Assembly: GCF_037076525.1 (NCBI RefSeq)
Contig: NZ_AP029018.1
Coordinates: forward strand, 496,001-560,000
Reading direction: 5' to 3'
DNA from: Selenomonas sp. TAMA-11512
Lineage (GTDB): Bacteria > Bacillota > Negativicutes > Selenomonadales > Selenomonadaceae
DNA length: 64,000 nucleotides
In this document: positions 24,327 to 34,040 of the stretch, piece after piece
Numbering within the stretch: position 1 is the stretch's first letter
Layout: each line of letters opens with the position of its first letter
The notes under the pieces: model-generated
The model's database searches: none
The model's input: the letters and a program-made list of their open reading frames with translations, nothing else
Told to the model about the DNA's origin: nothing
Position numbers and translations under genes: made by a program

Positions 24327-26398
24327 TGATTCGCACGCGCTATTCGATCAAGGCCGAGCTGCCGCAGGATAAGCGGGCACTTCTGGCGGCGCAGCTGCGC
24401 ACCCTTGCGGGGGTCAAGGCGGCAACAATCCAGGGGAAATGCATCGCTGTCTACCATACGACACCTTTGCGGGCGAGAGCGTATCAGCTCATCAAGCGCA
24501 TGGAGGAGCAGGCGACACCGGCCGATCCCGATACGGATATGGCGGAGTATCGCCGCGAAGCGATTGTATCTCTGGCGAGCTTTGCCGCGATGAAGATGCT
24601 CGAGAAGGCGGCGCCGACGACGTTTGCGGGCATGAAGCTGATCCGGAGTCTCCTGGTCGTTGCCATCGCGCGTAACTTTCTCAAGAACGGCATTGTCGGA
24701 CTTCTAAAGAATCGCCAACCCAATGCGGATACGCTGACGAGTACCGCGGTCATCGCCTCTGTTCTTGCGGGGAAGCCGGAGTCGTCACTGACGCTTCTGA
24801 CGCTGTCAAACTGCGCCGAGATGCTCACGAGCTACGCTGCGGAGCGCGCGCGCAAGCAGATTTCGGGACTCTTGAATCTCAACCAGCGCTATGTCTGGCT
24901 GATCGAGAATGGGGAAGAGCGTCAGGTGCCCGTCGAGCAGATCAAGGTCGGCGATACGGTCGCTGCGCATACAGGAGAGATGATCTGCGTAGACGGCCGC
25001 GTCATCAAAGGCACGGGCGCCATCAATCAGGCATCCATCACGGGGGAGTCAGCACCTGCAATGAAGAAGCCGAATTCGCCTGTCTACGCCGGTTCAGTCG
25101 TCGAGGCGGGTGAGCTCGTCATTCACGTGGAAAAGGTGGGGGCGGATACTTCACTCGCCCGCATTGTTCACCTTGTTGAAGAGGCGCAGACGAGACGTGC
25201 GCCAGTGCAGAACTTTGCCGATCACATGGCGAATATGCTCGTGCCGATCTCCTTTATCGGCGCGGCCGTTGTCTACGGGGCGACACGTGATTGGCAGCGT
25301 GTCCTCAATCTTCTCTTCATCGATTTCTCCTGCGGATTGAAGCTTTCGACGGCGACGGCTATCTCCGCGTCCATTGCGGCCGCCGCGAAGAAGGGCATTC
25401 TCGTCAAGGGCGGCAACTACATGGAGGCGCTTGCCGAGACCGATACGCTCGTCCTCGATAAGACCGGGACGATTACCGTCGGCATCCCGCAGATTTCCGA
25501 GGTGCACACGGCGGAGGATGTCGCCGAGAAGGAAATGATTCTCCTCGCCGCATCCGCGGAGATACACTCCGTCCATCCGCTTGCCGTTGCCATTCGCAGA
25601 TACGTCGAAGAGAAGAAGTGGAAGATTCCTCGGCATCGCTCTTCCAAGACCATCGTTGCGCGCGGCATGCAGGCAGTCGTACCGGACTTTGAGGGGTATA
25701 AGGGCGGCGATGTGCTCGTCGGAAGCTACAAGTTCATGAAAGAGCGCGGCGTTACGAATACCGAGGACTTCAACGTCGAGGATACAAATGTCAGCCTCCT
25801 CTATATCGCCCGATCGGGCGAGCTTCTCGGTACGATTGCCATCAACGATCCTGTTCGGCCCAAGATGAAGAAAACGCTCAACCAGATGCGTCGCTACGGC
25901 ATCGACGAAATTGTCATGCTGACGGGCGACTCTGAGAAGGTGGCGCATCAGGTCGCGCACGAACTGGACATTGATTCCTACTATGCCGAAGTCCTGCCCG
26001 AGGATAAGGCGGAGTACGTCATGAAGCTCAAGAAGCGCGGGCGTGTCATGATGGTCGGCGACGGCATCAACGATGCGCCGGCACTTGCGTTCGCCGATGT
26101 CGGAGTCACGCTCGGAGGCCGACAGACGGATATCGCGGCAGAGTCCTCGGCGGTCACGATTCGTTCGGAGGATCCGGAGGGACTCATGCAGGCATTGAAG
26201 CTCGGCAAAGAGACGATGAATCTCATCCATCAGAACTTCCGCGCGACCATTCTCGTTAACTCGGCGGCGATGCTTTTAGGAGCACTCGGACGCATCAGTC
26301 CGCTCTGGGCGGCTGTCATCCATAATACGGCGACGCTCGCCGTTGTGCTGAACAGTGCCCGCATCTTGACGATAGACGCACCGAAGTCGAGAAGATAG
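24323..26398 (+). CDS. Heavy-metal translocating P1B-type ATPase, atypical (FezB-like candidate)
   Basis: A 691-residue P-type ATPase. Residues about 3-50 form an HMA-like domain without CxxC. The actuator loop is ITGESAPAMKK, the phosphorylation site is DKTGTIT (Asp near residue 379), and the hinge is MVGDGINDAPALAFADVGV. In the metal-site membrane helix the usual CPC is replaced by FSCGLKLSTATAI. These departures point away from Cu/Zn/Cd exporters and towards the P1B-6 group that includes FezB, which loads iron into ferrosomes; that assignment is from memory and context. It overlaps the previous gene (ATGA). Confidence 0.85.
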   Translation: MMIRTRYSIKAELPQDKRALLAAQLRTLAGVKAATIQGKCIAVYHTTPLRARAYQLIKRMEEQATPADPDTDMAEYRREAIVSLASFAAMKMLEKAAPTTFAGMKLIRSLLVVAIARNFLKNGIVGLLKNRQPNADTLTSTAVIASVLAGKPESSLTLLTLSNCAEMLTSYAAERARKQISGLLNLNQRYVWLIENGEERQVPVEQIKVGDTVAAHTGEMICVDGRVIKGTGAINQASITGESAPAMKKPNSPVYAGSVVEAGELVIHVEKVGADTSLARIVHLVEEAQTRRAPVQNFADHMANMLVPISFIGAAVVYGATRDWQRVLNLLFIDFSCGLKLSTATAISASIAAAAKKGILVKGGNYMEALAETDTLVLDKTGTITVGIPQISEVHTAEDVAEKEMILLAASAEIHSVHPLAVAIRRYVEEKKWKIPRHRSSKTIVARGMQAVVPDFEGYKGGDVLVGSYKFMKERGVTNTEDFNVEDTNVSLLYIARSGELLGTIAINDPVRPKMKKTLNQMRRYGIDEIVMLTGDSEKVAHQVAHELDIDSYYAEVLPEDKAEYVMKLKKRGRVMMVGDGINDAPALAFADVGVTLGGRQTDIAAESSAVTIRSEDPEGLMQALKLGKETMNLIHQNFRATILVNSAAMLLGALGRISPLWAAVIHNTATLAVVLNSARILTIDAPKSRR

Positions 26399-26408
26399 GG
26401 AATGTGAG

Positions 26409-26449
26409 AACCTGTCATCATGTGTGATTGTATGATGACAGGTTTTTTT
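26409..26449 (+). terminator. Terminator of the P1B-ATPase unit
   Basis: AACCTGTCATCAT pairs perfectly with ATGATGACAGGTT, followed by seven T residues. Confidence 0.92.
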
Positions 26450-26477
26450 ATGTCCCAATATTTTTGAAAATTTACTC

Positions 26478-26506
26478 TTGTAAAATATCTTTCAAAATGA
26501 TATTAT
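26478..26506 (+). promoter_or_regulatory. Candidate promoter of gntK-gnd
   Basis: TTGTAA at 26478-26483 and TATTAT at 26501-26506 with a 17-bp spacer, in an AT-rich region. Confidence 0.55.
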
Positions 26507-26563
26507 TTAATTGAAATGTATCTATCATGAAGATGAATCAATAGTGATAGGAGGATGCAAGCT

Positions 26564-28102
26564 GTGGAAGTAACGGAAAAGGTATGGATCGGGGTCGATC
26601 TTGGGACGACGGGCGTGCGAGCTATATCCTACACGAAGGACGGCCGCAGCTTATCCTCGGCGGAGGCGTTTTATCCGCTGTTGACGCCGCAGCCGGATTG
26701 GGCGGAAGAAAACCCCTTTCAGATTTTCAAAGCGGTACAGCAGGTTATTCACAAGGCGGCGGCAGCGCTTCGCTACAAGGAAGTTTCCATTGAGGGCATA
26801 GCGCTTTCGACGGTTATGCACAGCTTTGCTCCGCTGGATGCCTATCATCAGCCGCTGACAGATATGGTGACGTGGGCGGACAGTCGGGCAGCGGGCATTG
26901 TCCGGGAAATGAAGCAGGATAAAGAGACATGCCGGAAGTTCTACCACAAGACGGGTTGCCCGATTCACGCCTGCTATCCGCTTGCCAAGGTGCTTTGGTT
27001 CAGGAAGTATAACCCCGATCTCTTTCAGAAAATGCAATATGTCGGCTCGTTGAAGGACTATCTCTTCTACAATCTGACCGGAGAGTGGGTCATCGACCAC
27101 TCGACGGCGAGTACGAGCGGCATGTACAATGAGGAACGGATGGACTGGGATGAAGAAATCCTGGCCTTCACGGGCCTTCGCAAGGAGCAGCTCCCGGAGG
27201 TGCGTTCGACGACCTATATGGGGCGTCTTTCGAAGGAGGCGGGGAATGCGCTGGAGCTGCCGACGGGGCTCCCTGTAGTCCTCGGCGCGACGGACGGCGT
27301 CCTCGTCAATGTCGGCATCGGCGCGGTGCATCCGGGGCAAATCTCGGCGACGATCGGTACGAGCGGTGCACTCAGGATGCTGACGGATAAGCCGATGACG
27401 GATCCGAAGATGCGTACCTGGTGCTACAATCTCGTCGACGACGTCTGGGTCGCGGGGGGCGCCATCAACAACGGCGGTATGATTCTGCGCTGGGTGCGCG
27501 ATAAGGTCTGCCACTATACGGACTCGGTGCTTGAAAGTCTCGATGTCGACGGCTATGATTTGATGACGATGAAGGCGTCGCACGTTAAACCCGGCGCGGA
27601 CGGGCTTATCATGCTGCCTTGCTTCACAGGAGAGCGGGCACCGTATTGGAATTCGGAGCTTCGAGGCATGTTCTTCGGGCTCAGCCTCAATCACAGCCGC
27701 TCCCACATGATCCGCGCGGCGATGGAGGGGATTGCCTACAGCATGAATGCGGTGCTTGTCGCCTTGAAGGAATTTGGTGAGATCAAGGATATTCGTGTCA
27801 GCGGCAGCTTTACGAAGTCGGAGCTGTGGCTGCAGATTCTCTCGGATGTGCTCGGTGAGAGTCTCACGCTGCCGGATAACAGCGAGGGCGCCGCCTTCGG
27901 CGCAGCCGTCCTCGGCTTTGTGGCAAGCGGCGAGATGAAGAGTATTTCGGATACGGCGGAGCTTGTCTCGGCGAAGAAGATCTACACGCCGACACCGGCA
28001 AACGTCGAGGTCTATCAGGAAATGTACGATATCTTCGAGCGACTGTACTGGAACTTGCAGGGAGAGTTCAGAGATATTGTAAGGTTCCAAAACACACATT
28101 AA
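26564..28102 (+). CDS. gntK: Gluconokinase (FGGY family)
   Basis: Sugar kinase of 512 residues, phosphorylating gluconate to 6-phosphogluconate. The FGGY ATPase fold is seen in WIGVDLGTTGVRAISY at the N-terminus, TWADSRAAG, GTSGALRMLTDKP, GGAINNGGMILRW and ERAPYWNSELRGMFFGL, the last two typical of Firmicutes GntK. The following gene, gnd, uses its product. GTG at 26564 is preferred: TAGGAGG sits 9 bases upstream, whereas the ATG at 26555 touches it. Confidence 0.9.
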   Translation: MEVTEKVWIGVDLGTTGVRAISYTKDGRSLSSAEAFYPLLTPQPDWAEENPFQIFKAVQQVIHKAAAALRYKEVSIEGIALSTVMHSFAPLDAYHQPLTDMVTWADSRAAGIVREMKQDKETCRKFYHKTGCPIHACYPLAKVLWFRKYNPDLFQKMQYVGSLKDYLFYNLTGEWVIDHSTASTSGMYNEERMDWDEEILAFTGLRKEQLPEVRSTTYMGRLSKEAGNALELPTGLPVVLGATDGVLVNVGIGAVHPGQISATIGTSGALRMLTDKPMTDPKMRTWCYNLVDDVWVAGGAINNGGMILRWVRDKVCHYTDSVLESLDVDGYDLMTMKASHVKPGADGLIMLPCFTGERAPYWNSELRGMFFGLSLNHSRSHMIRAAMEGIAYSMNAVLVALKEFGEIKDIRVSGSFTKSELWLQILSDVLGESLTLPDNSEGAAFGAAVLGFVASGEMKSISDTAELVSAKKIYTPTPANVEVYQEMYDIFERLYWNLQGEFRDIVRFQNTH

Positions 28103-28131
28103 GGCAATTCTATAGAAGAGGGGGAATACAC

Positions 28132-29520
28132 ATGATGGATTTTGGTATGGTCGGCATGGCGGTCATGGGGAGCAATCTGGCGCTCAACATTGCGGATCAC
28201 GGCTATGACGTCGCCTGCTACAACTACACGCGCGATCTCACGGACAAAGTGCTCGCGGAGCATCCGCACCCGCATATGCACGGTTTCTTTGACGCGGAGT
28301 CATTCGTCAAATCGCTCAAGCGTCCGCGCAAGATCATGCTCCTCATCATGGCAGGATCGCCTGTGGATTCGACACTCGATACGCTGCTTCCGCTCCTGGA
28401 GGAGGGAGACATCATCCTCGATGGCGGCAACTCTTTCTTTGAAGATACGCGTCGTCGCTGTGAGCGGGCGAAAGCGGCGGGTATCCGTTACTTCGGCGTC
28501 GGCGTCTCCGGCGGTGAGAAGGGCGCGCGCAACGGCCCGGCGCTTATGCCCGGCGGAGATAAGGCAGCCTACGAGGAGGTCCGTCCCATCTACGAGGCAA
28601 TTGCCGCAAAGGTCGGCGATGAGCCCTGCTGCACATACATCGGCGAGGACGGTGCCGGACACTATGTCAAAATGGTGCACAACGGTATCGAGTACGCGGA
28701 TATGCAGCTTATTGCCGAGAGCTATCTCCTCTTGAAAGAGGTCGGCAGCCTTACCAATGCGGAGATTGCCGATGCGTTTGCCGCGTGGAATGAGGGTGAG
28801 CTCAAGAGCTTTCTCATCGGCATCACGGCGCGCATCTTCCGCGAAGCGGACGATATGGGCCCTGGCGAGCTCGTCGATGTTATCAAGGACAGCGCAGGAC
28901 AGAAAGGCACCGGCCGTTGGACGAGCATCGAGGCGATGAAGGAAGGCGTCAATACCTCCCTGATCACCGCCGCCTGCAACGCGCGCATCACCTCCAACCA
29001 AACAATCGTGCGCCGGGAGATGGGGCGTCTGCTAGGGGATCCGACGGGAGCAAAAGCCGGCAAAGAATTTGTCGAAGCCGTTCGTCAAAGTCTTTACCTC
29101 GGGAAGATCGTTGCCTACGCACAGGGATTTGACCTCTATAAAGCGGCGGCGAAGACATACGGCTGGGATCTCGACTACGGCCGCATCGCTTCCATCTTCC
29201 GCGGAGGCTGCATCATACAGGCGGAGTTCCTCAATGAGATTACAAAGGCGTATAAGCGCAATCCGGATCTTGAAAATCTGATGCTCGATGAATTCTTCTC
29301 CGAGAAGATCCGTAAAAATCTTGACAGCCTCCGTCAAGTCGCAGGGGCAGCAATCGGGAACGGCATCCCCGCACCGGCTCTGCTTGAGGCCGTCGGCTAC
29401 ATAGATGCATATCGTGCGCCGCTTCTCGGCGCAAATCTCATACAGGCACAGAGAGACTGCTTCGGAGCGCATACGTACGAGCGCACGGACCGCGAGGGCG
29501 TATTCCATCATCAGTGGTAA
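28132..29520 (+). CDS. gnd: 6-phosphogluconate dehydrogenase, decarboxylating
   Basis: Oxidises 6-phosphogluconate to ribulose 5-phosphate and CO2. A Rossmann loop GMVGMAVMGSNLALNIADHGY opens the protein. ILDGGNSFFEDT, the active-site GVSGGEKGARNGPALMPGG, KMVHNGIEYADMQ and GQKGTGRWT are classic. At 462 residues it is close to the usual 470. Co-directional with gntK 29 bp upstream, completing gluconate entry into the pentose phosphate pathway. Confidence 0.96.
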   Translation: MMDFGMVGMAVMGSNLALNIADHGYDVACYNYTRDLTDKVLAEHPHPHMHGFFDAESFVKSLKRPRKIMLLIMAGSPVDSTLDTLLPLLEEGDIILDGGNSFFEDTRRRCERAKAAGIRYFGVGVSGGEKGARNGPALMPGGDKAAYEEVRPIYEAIAAKVGDEPCCTYIGEDGAGHYVKMVHNGIEYADMQLIAESYLLLKEVGSLTNAEIADAFAAWNEGELKSFLIGITARIFREADDMGPGELVDVIKDSAGQKGTGRWTSIEAMKEGVNTSLITAACNARITSNQTIVRREMGRLLGDPTGAKAGKEFVEAVRQSLYLGKIVAYAQGFDLYKAAAKTYGWDLDYGRIASIFRGGCIIQAEFLNEITKAYKRNPDLENLMLDEFFSEKIRKNLDSLRQVAGAAIGNGIPAPALLEAVGYIDAYRAPLLGANLIQAQRDCFGAHTYERTDREGVFHHQW

Positions 29521-29687
29521 TCGCATCGATTCGAATGTGAAGAATTGGCAAGAGTCTGTTCGCCGGACAGGCTGAGATCGGCAAAAGATGGCGTCGATGC
29601 TTTTATACAGCATCGGACGGCATATTTGGCAATAAGCACGTGTCGGATGAATGCAGGTTTGGAAGGATTTAAAGGAGGCTATTTATC

Positions 29688-30719
29688 ATGAATCGAAGGT
29701 TGAAGTTTTTTCTCGGCGTTATGCTGCTTATATGCATGACGATTGTCGGCGGCTGCGGCGGCGGTGGCGATAAGCAGCAGGCATCCGACAGCAAAGAGAA
29801 GGTCGTTCTGCGTATCGGATATGAAAATAATCCGGGGGAACCGCTCGATGTAGCATTGAACAAGTGGAAGGAACTCGTCGCAAAGAAGAGCAACGGACAG
29901 ATGGAGCTGGAATTGTACCCGTCCAGTCAGCTGGGTTCGAAGAACGATTTGATTGACCAAATGATTGTCGGCGAGCCGGTTATGACACTCGCAAACGGGG
30001 CATGGTATGCAGATCGCGGGGTCAAAGATTTCGGGATCATGTTTGCACCGTATCTCTTTGACAACTGGGATCAGGTATGGAAAGTTGTGGGCAGTGATTG
30101 GTACAAGGAACAGTCCGCCAAGGTGGAAGAGAAGGGGATAAAGATTGTCAGCAACTGGATTTACGGGACACGCCATCTTGCGCTTGTAAAGCCGTACAGT
30201 CAGGTTTCTGATCTCAAGGGACAAAAGATTCGCGTTCCGAACAACACAATACAGGTTGAAAGCTTCAAAGCCCTTGGAATTGCGCCTACACCTATGCCCC
30301 TTGGCGAGGCCTATACGGCTCTCCAGCAAGGCACGATTGACGGGTTGGAAAATTCGCTGCAATTCCTGGACAGTGCAAAGTATGGTGAGGTTGTAAAGTA
30401 CGTTGTGCTTGACGGGCATATTCGTGACCTTACTTCGTGGGTTTGTGGAAAGACGTTTTGGGAAAGCCTGACGAAAGAACAACAGGATATTCTTACATCG
30501 ACGGCGGAAGAAGCAAGCAAGTATAACAGTGAGCTTCAAGATGCGGCGGATAAAAAAGCTATGGAGGAACTCAAGGCGCAGGGCGTTACGATCATTGAGC
30601 CGGATATGGCTATGCGCGAACAGTTCAAGCAGGAGTCGGAGGGATTCTACAGTTCTGACGCTGCAAAAGATTGGTCTCCGGGACTTCGAGAAAAAATTCT
30701 TAACATCATTAAAATGTGA
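29688..30719 (+). CDS. dctP: TRAP transporter substrate-binding protein DctP
   Basis: A 343-residue DctP-type receptor exported as a lipoprotein (lipobox IVGGC, Cys23) that delivers a carboxylate substrate to the DctQM permease. Typical stretches are LRIGYENNPGEPLDVALNKWKELVAKKSNGQMELELYPSSQLG, KIRVPNNTIQVESFKALGIAPTPMPLGEAYTALQQGTIDGLENSL. The conserved Arg that binds the carboxylate is probably in KIRVPNN. A strong AAAGGAGG precedes it. The leader at 29595-29615 holds a small hairpin. Neighbours suggest a sugar acid or hydroxyacid ligand. Confidence 0.93.
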   Translation: MNRRLKFFLGVMLLICMTIVGGCGGGGDKQQASDSKEKVVLRIGYENNPGEPLDVALNKWKELVAKKSNGQMELELYPSSQLGSKNDLIDQMIVGEPVMTLANGAWYADRGVKDFGIMFAPYLFDNWDQVWKVVGSDWYKEQSAKVEEKGIKIVSNWIYGTRHLALVKPYSQVSDLKGQKIRVPNNTIQVESFKALGIAPTPMPLGEAYTALQQGTIDGLENSLQFLDSAKYGEVVKYVVLDGHIRDLTSWVCGKTFWESLTKEQQDILTSTAEEASKYNSELQDAADKKAMEELKAQGVTIIEPDMAMREQFKQESEGFYSSDAAKDWSPGLREKILNIIKM

Positions 30720-30825
30720 TTGTGACGAGGGATTTGTTGAAGAAGGGGGATGCATATCCCCCTTTCCGGTCAGATAGAGAACATCTCAATAGTGCCTGCA
30801 TATTGTGTGGAAGGCGGAAAGAGTA

Positions 30826-31350
30826 ATGGAAAATAAAAAGGATATATTATACTATTTGAGAAATCTGGATCTGATTGTCACAGGTTTATCGGTAGTCGCA
30901 TTGATCATACTGACATTTGCAAATGTAATATGCCGATATGTTATCAACAGTCCGATCACGTGGTGCGAGGAAGTCCAGCTCTGGCTCTTTGTCTGGATTA
31001 CATTTTTGGGCGCCGGTGCGGCTTTTCGCTCAAAAAGTCATGTCTGTATTGAGTTCTTGGTGGACAGGCTGCCACATGCGGGGCAGCGTGCAGTTGAGAT
31101 CATCAATTATGCTGTCGTTGTCGGATTACTTATCTTTGTCACTTGGGCAAGCGGCCTGATTGTACAGCAGATGGAAATGATGGGGCGCGTGACTAATATT
31201 CTGCATATTCCGTTTACTCTGATTTACGCCGCCGTACCGATCGGCTGCGTTATCATGATACTGAGCTTTACCGTGACGTTCATAGAGCGAATGCGTTATT
31301 TTCCCGTTTCACACGAGGCTTTGGAAAAAGAGACGGAAGGGGAGGGGTAG
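30826..31350 (+). CDS. dctQ: TRAP transporter small permease DctQ
   Basis: A 174-residue four-helix membrane subunit (for example LDLIVTGLSVVALIILTFANVICRYV and the motif WCEEVQLWLFVWITFLGAGAAFRSKSHVCIEFLV). It couples DctP to DctM. ATG at 30826 is preferred to the in-frame ATG at 30805. It lies between dctP and dctM. Confidence 0.92.
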   Translation: MENKKDILYYLRNLDLIVTGLSVVALIILTFANVICRYVINSPITWCEEVQLWLFVWITFLGAGAAFRSKSHVCIEFLVDRLPHAGQRAVEIINYAVVVGLLIFVTWASGLIVQQMEMMGRVTNILHIPFTLIYAAVPIGCVIMILSFTVTFIERMRYFPVSHEALEKETEGEG

Positions 31351-31353
31351 CAT

Positions 31354-32640
31354 ATGTCGTTTGAAGTGATCGTTGCGTTTATTTCCATGCTGGTGCTCCT
31401 CTTCATGAAAGTGCCTGTCTTTGTATCGGTGATGGGCGCCAGCGCGGCATATTTTATTTTAACGCCGAACATTACGAGCCGGATTCTCGTCCAAAGGATG
31501 ATTGCAGGCTCGGAAAATGTCGCCTTGCTGGCGATTGTTTTCTTCGTTTGTGCCGGAATCTTTATGGGATGCTCGGGTGTTACGAAACGCCTGATGAACT
31601 TCTGTGATTTACTGGTGGGCGGTTTTGTCGGCGGACTCGGTCAAGTCAGTGTTTTGCTGGCGACATTGATGGGCGGTATTTCAGGCTCCAGTTATGCGGA
31701 TGCGGCAATGCAGTCGAAAATGATTGTACCGGAAATGGTGAAGCGCGGTTTCAGCTTGGAGTTCTCTTCCGTCATCACTGCTATGGCGGCGATCATCACA
31801 CCTCTGATTCCACCGGGCATCGCGCTGATCATCTATGGATCGATTGCCAATATATCCATCGGCAAGTTGTTTGTTGCGGGTCTCGGTCCGGGGATACTGC
31901 TTTGTATACTGCTCATGATCATGGTCAGTATTATTTCACATAAGCGGCACTATAAGGCTACGCGAACAGAGCCGATTACGCTGAAAGCCTTCCTGGAAGC
32001 ATTTCGAGGTGCCATTGCCGTCCTTATTCTTCCCGTTGTCATCATCGGGGGGATACGTCTCGGCGTATTCACGCCTACGGAGGCAGGTGTGGTGGCAATC
32101 GTATATTCGATCGTGCTTGGCCTTTACTACCGTGAGCTGACGTGGGATATATTTTTGGAAGGCATCAAGGAGACAGTCATTGCATCCTCATCGATTATGA
32201 TGATTATTGCGGCAGCTTCCGCATTTTCATGGGTGTTGACGAAGGAAATGGTTCCTCAGTATTTCACGCAGACGGTTCTCATGTATATCACGGAGCCGTG
32301 GCAATTCCTTGTCATAGTGAATATCTTTCTCCTCTTCGTCGGCATGTTCCTCGAGGGAAATGCGGCGCTCATCATTCTGATCCCTTTGTTTGCACCTGTT
32401 GCGGCACAGCTCGGCATCGACCCCATTCACTTCGCCATGGTGTTCATCTTCAATATGGCAGTCGGTTCGATTACGCCTCCTATGGGGATGCTCATGTTTA
32501 TCACGTGCAGTGTGACAAAGTGCAAGACGGGGGCGTTCATCAAAGAGGCAATTCCGTTCTACGTGCTGTTGTTGTTGGCGATCATCATGATGACGGTCTT
32601 TCCGGCCTTCAGTGTTGGGATTGTCAACCTGCTTTATTGA
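31354..32640 (+). CDS. dctM: TRAP transporter large permease DctM
   Basis: A 428-residue, about 12-helix transporter subunit, sodium-coupled in known systems. Signature regions are LLATLMGGISGSSYADAAMQSKMIVPEMVKRGFS, ITPLIPPGIALIIYGSIANISIGKLF and FTPTEAGVVAIVYS. It follows dctQ by 3 bases and precedes the LarA-like gene by 12, so all four genes form one operon. Confidence 0.94.
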   Translation: MSFEVIVAFISMLVLLFMKVPVFVSVMGASAAYFILTPNITSRILVQRMIAGSENVALLAIVFFVCAGIFMGCSGVTKRLMNFCDLLVGGFVGGLGQVSVLLATLMGGISGSSYADAAMQSKMIVPEMVKRGFSLEFSSVITAMAAIITPLIPPGIALIIYGSIANISIGKLFVAGLGPGILLCILLMIMVSIISHKRHYKATRTEPITLKAFLEAFRGAIAVLILPVVIIGGIRLGVFTPTEAGVVAIVYSIVLGLYYRELTWDIFLEGIKETVIASSSIMMIIAAASAFSWVLTKEMVPQYFTQTVLMYITEPWQFLVIVNIFLLFVGMFLEGNAALIILIPLFAPVAAQLGIDPIHFAMVFIFNMAVGSITPPMGMLMFITCSVTKCKTGAFIKEAIPFYVLLLLAIIMMTVFPAFSVGIVNLLY

Positions 32641-32652
32641 GAGGAAACTACG

Positions 32653-33912
32653 ATGAAAGAGATATATCTTGAAGCGCAGAAAGAGATTGACTATGCCGAG
32701 ATGGAAGCTGCTGTCGACAAGCTCTTGCAGCAATTTCCGGGCGTCAAAAAGGTGCTCATCGTTCCTCCCGATTTCACACGATGCTTTTCCATGGCGGGAG
32801 AACTGACACAGATCTTATACAAGCGGCTGCATGAAAGCGCGGAGGTCGACATCATGCCCGCTGTCGGTACGCATGCGGAGCTTTCCGCGGAAGAGCGTAA
32901 GAAGATGTTCGGAGACATTCCGGCGGACGTATTTCGCCATCATCAGTGGCAGGAGGATACGGTGCGCATCGGTGAAATTCCCGAGGAAGTTGTTGCAAAG
33001 ATCTCGGAAGGATTGTTTTCCGAGTCGATTGAGATCGAGGTGAACCGCCGTTTCCGGGAGGGCGGTTACGATTTGATTCTTTCGGTGGGGCAAGTCGTTC
33101 CGCATGAGGTCGTCGGGATGGCCAATTACAGCAAGAACATTTTCGTCGGACTGGGCGGACGGCAGATGATCAACAAGAGTCATATGCTGAGCGCAATATG
33201 CGGAATAGAACAGACTCTTGGTGTCGACCATGCGCCCGCTCGACAGGTATTTGACTATGCGCAGGAACATTGTCTGCAGGATATGCCGCTTGTTTACCTG
33301 CTGACCGTGACGACGGCGGATCAGGCGGGAACACATCTCCACGGTCTGTTTATCGGGGACAGCCGGGAGCCGTTTGATAGGGCGGTGGCGCTTTCACAGA
33401 AGCGAAACATCACGTATCTTGACAGGCCAGCGAAAAAAGTCGTGGCATATCTGGACCCCTTTGAATTGAAAACCACGTGGGTGGGAAACAAGGGAATCTA
33501 TCGCTCCCGCATGGCAATCGCAGACGGAGGAGAGCTATTGCTTCTCGCGCCGGGGGTTCACGCCTTTGGTGAAAACGAAGAAGTGGATAAGGCGATTCGT
33601 GCCTATGGCTATGTAGGACGGGACAAGATTCTTGACTACTATAACGGAAATCATTTCCCGAACCAGTATATGGTTCCGGCACATCTGATCCAGGGTTCCT
33701 CGGACGGCAGATTTTCCATCACATACGCAGTGGATCCGCAGAAGATGAGCAGAGAGGAAATCGAGGGTGTCGGCTTCCGGTATATGGATGTGGCGGAGGC
33801 AATGCGCCGCTATGATCCGGAAGTGCTGCAAGACGGCTGGCAAACGATGCCGGACGGAGAAGAAATCTACTTTATTCGGAATCCTGCAATCGGATTGTGG
33901 CGGCTGCCCTGA
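32653..33912 (+). CDS. LarA-like nickel-pincer racemase/epimerase (DUF2088 family)
   Basis: A 419-residue member of the lactate racemase LarA family, whose enzymes use a covalently bound nickel-pincer nucleotide to racemise or epimerise 2-hydroxyacids. N-terminal VLIVPPDFTRCFS and PAVGTHAELSAEER carry the first His; GQVVPHEVVGMANYSKNIFVGLGGRQMINKSHM carries the other His and Lys residues expected for cofactor attachment and catalysis. Larger relatives act on substrates other than lactate, including D-gluconate. Position behind a TRAP transporter and gntK-gnd suggests epimerising an imported aldonate. Exact substrate unknown; larB, larC and larE are not in the window. Confidence 0.82.
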   Translation: MKEIYLEAQKEIDYAEMEAAVDKLLQQFPGVKKVLIVPPDFTRCFSMAGELTQILYKRLHESAEVDIMPAVGTHAELSAEERKKMFGDIPADVFRHHQWQEDTVRIGEIPEEVVAKISEGLFSESIEIEVNRRFREGGYDLILSVGQVVPHEVVGMANYSKNIFVGLGGRQMINKSHMLSAICGIEQTLGVDHAPARQVFDYAQEHCLQDMPLVYLLTVTTADQAGTHLHGLFIGDSREPFDRAVALSQKRNITYLDRPAKKVVAYLDPFELKTTWVGNKGIYRSRMAIADGGELLLLAPGVHAFGENEEVDKAIRAYGYVGRDKILDYYNGNHFPNQYMVPAHLIQGSSDGRFSITYAVDPQKMSREEIEGVGFRYMDVAEAMRRYDPEVLQDGWQTMPDGEEIYFIRNPAIGLWRLP

Positions 33913-33961
33913 GGAGGGGGAGCAAATTCACGGCGTACATACAATGAGCGCAAGGATCAAG

Positions 33962-33995
33962 AAGGCGCACCTGTCACCGCGGTGGCAGGTGCCTT
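33962..33995 (+). terminator. Terminator after the TRAP-LarA operon
   Basis: AAGGCGCACCTGTCACC pairs with GGTGGCAGGTGCCTTT, with minor mismatches. Confidence 0.7.
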
Positions 33996-34040
33996 TCGAA
34001 TCGTGCATGGAAGAGTGACCTTGCGTGAGGAGGTTTTGAA

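Noticed and set aside
29521-29687. Riboswitch in the dctP leader
   Set aside because: A small stem at 29595-29615 is visible, but I recognise no riboswitch core in this 167-bp leader.
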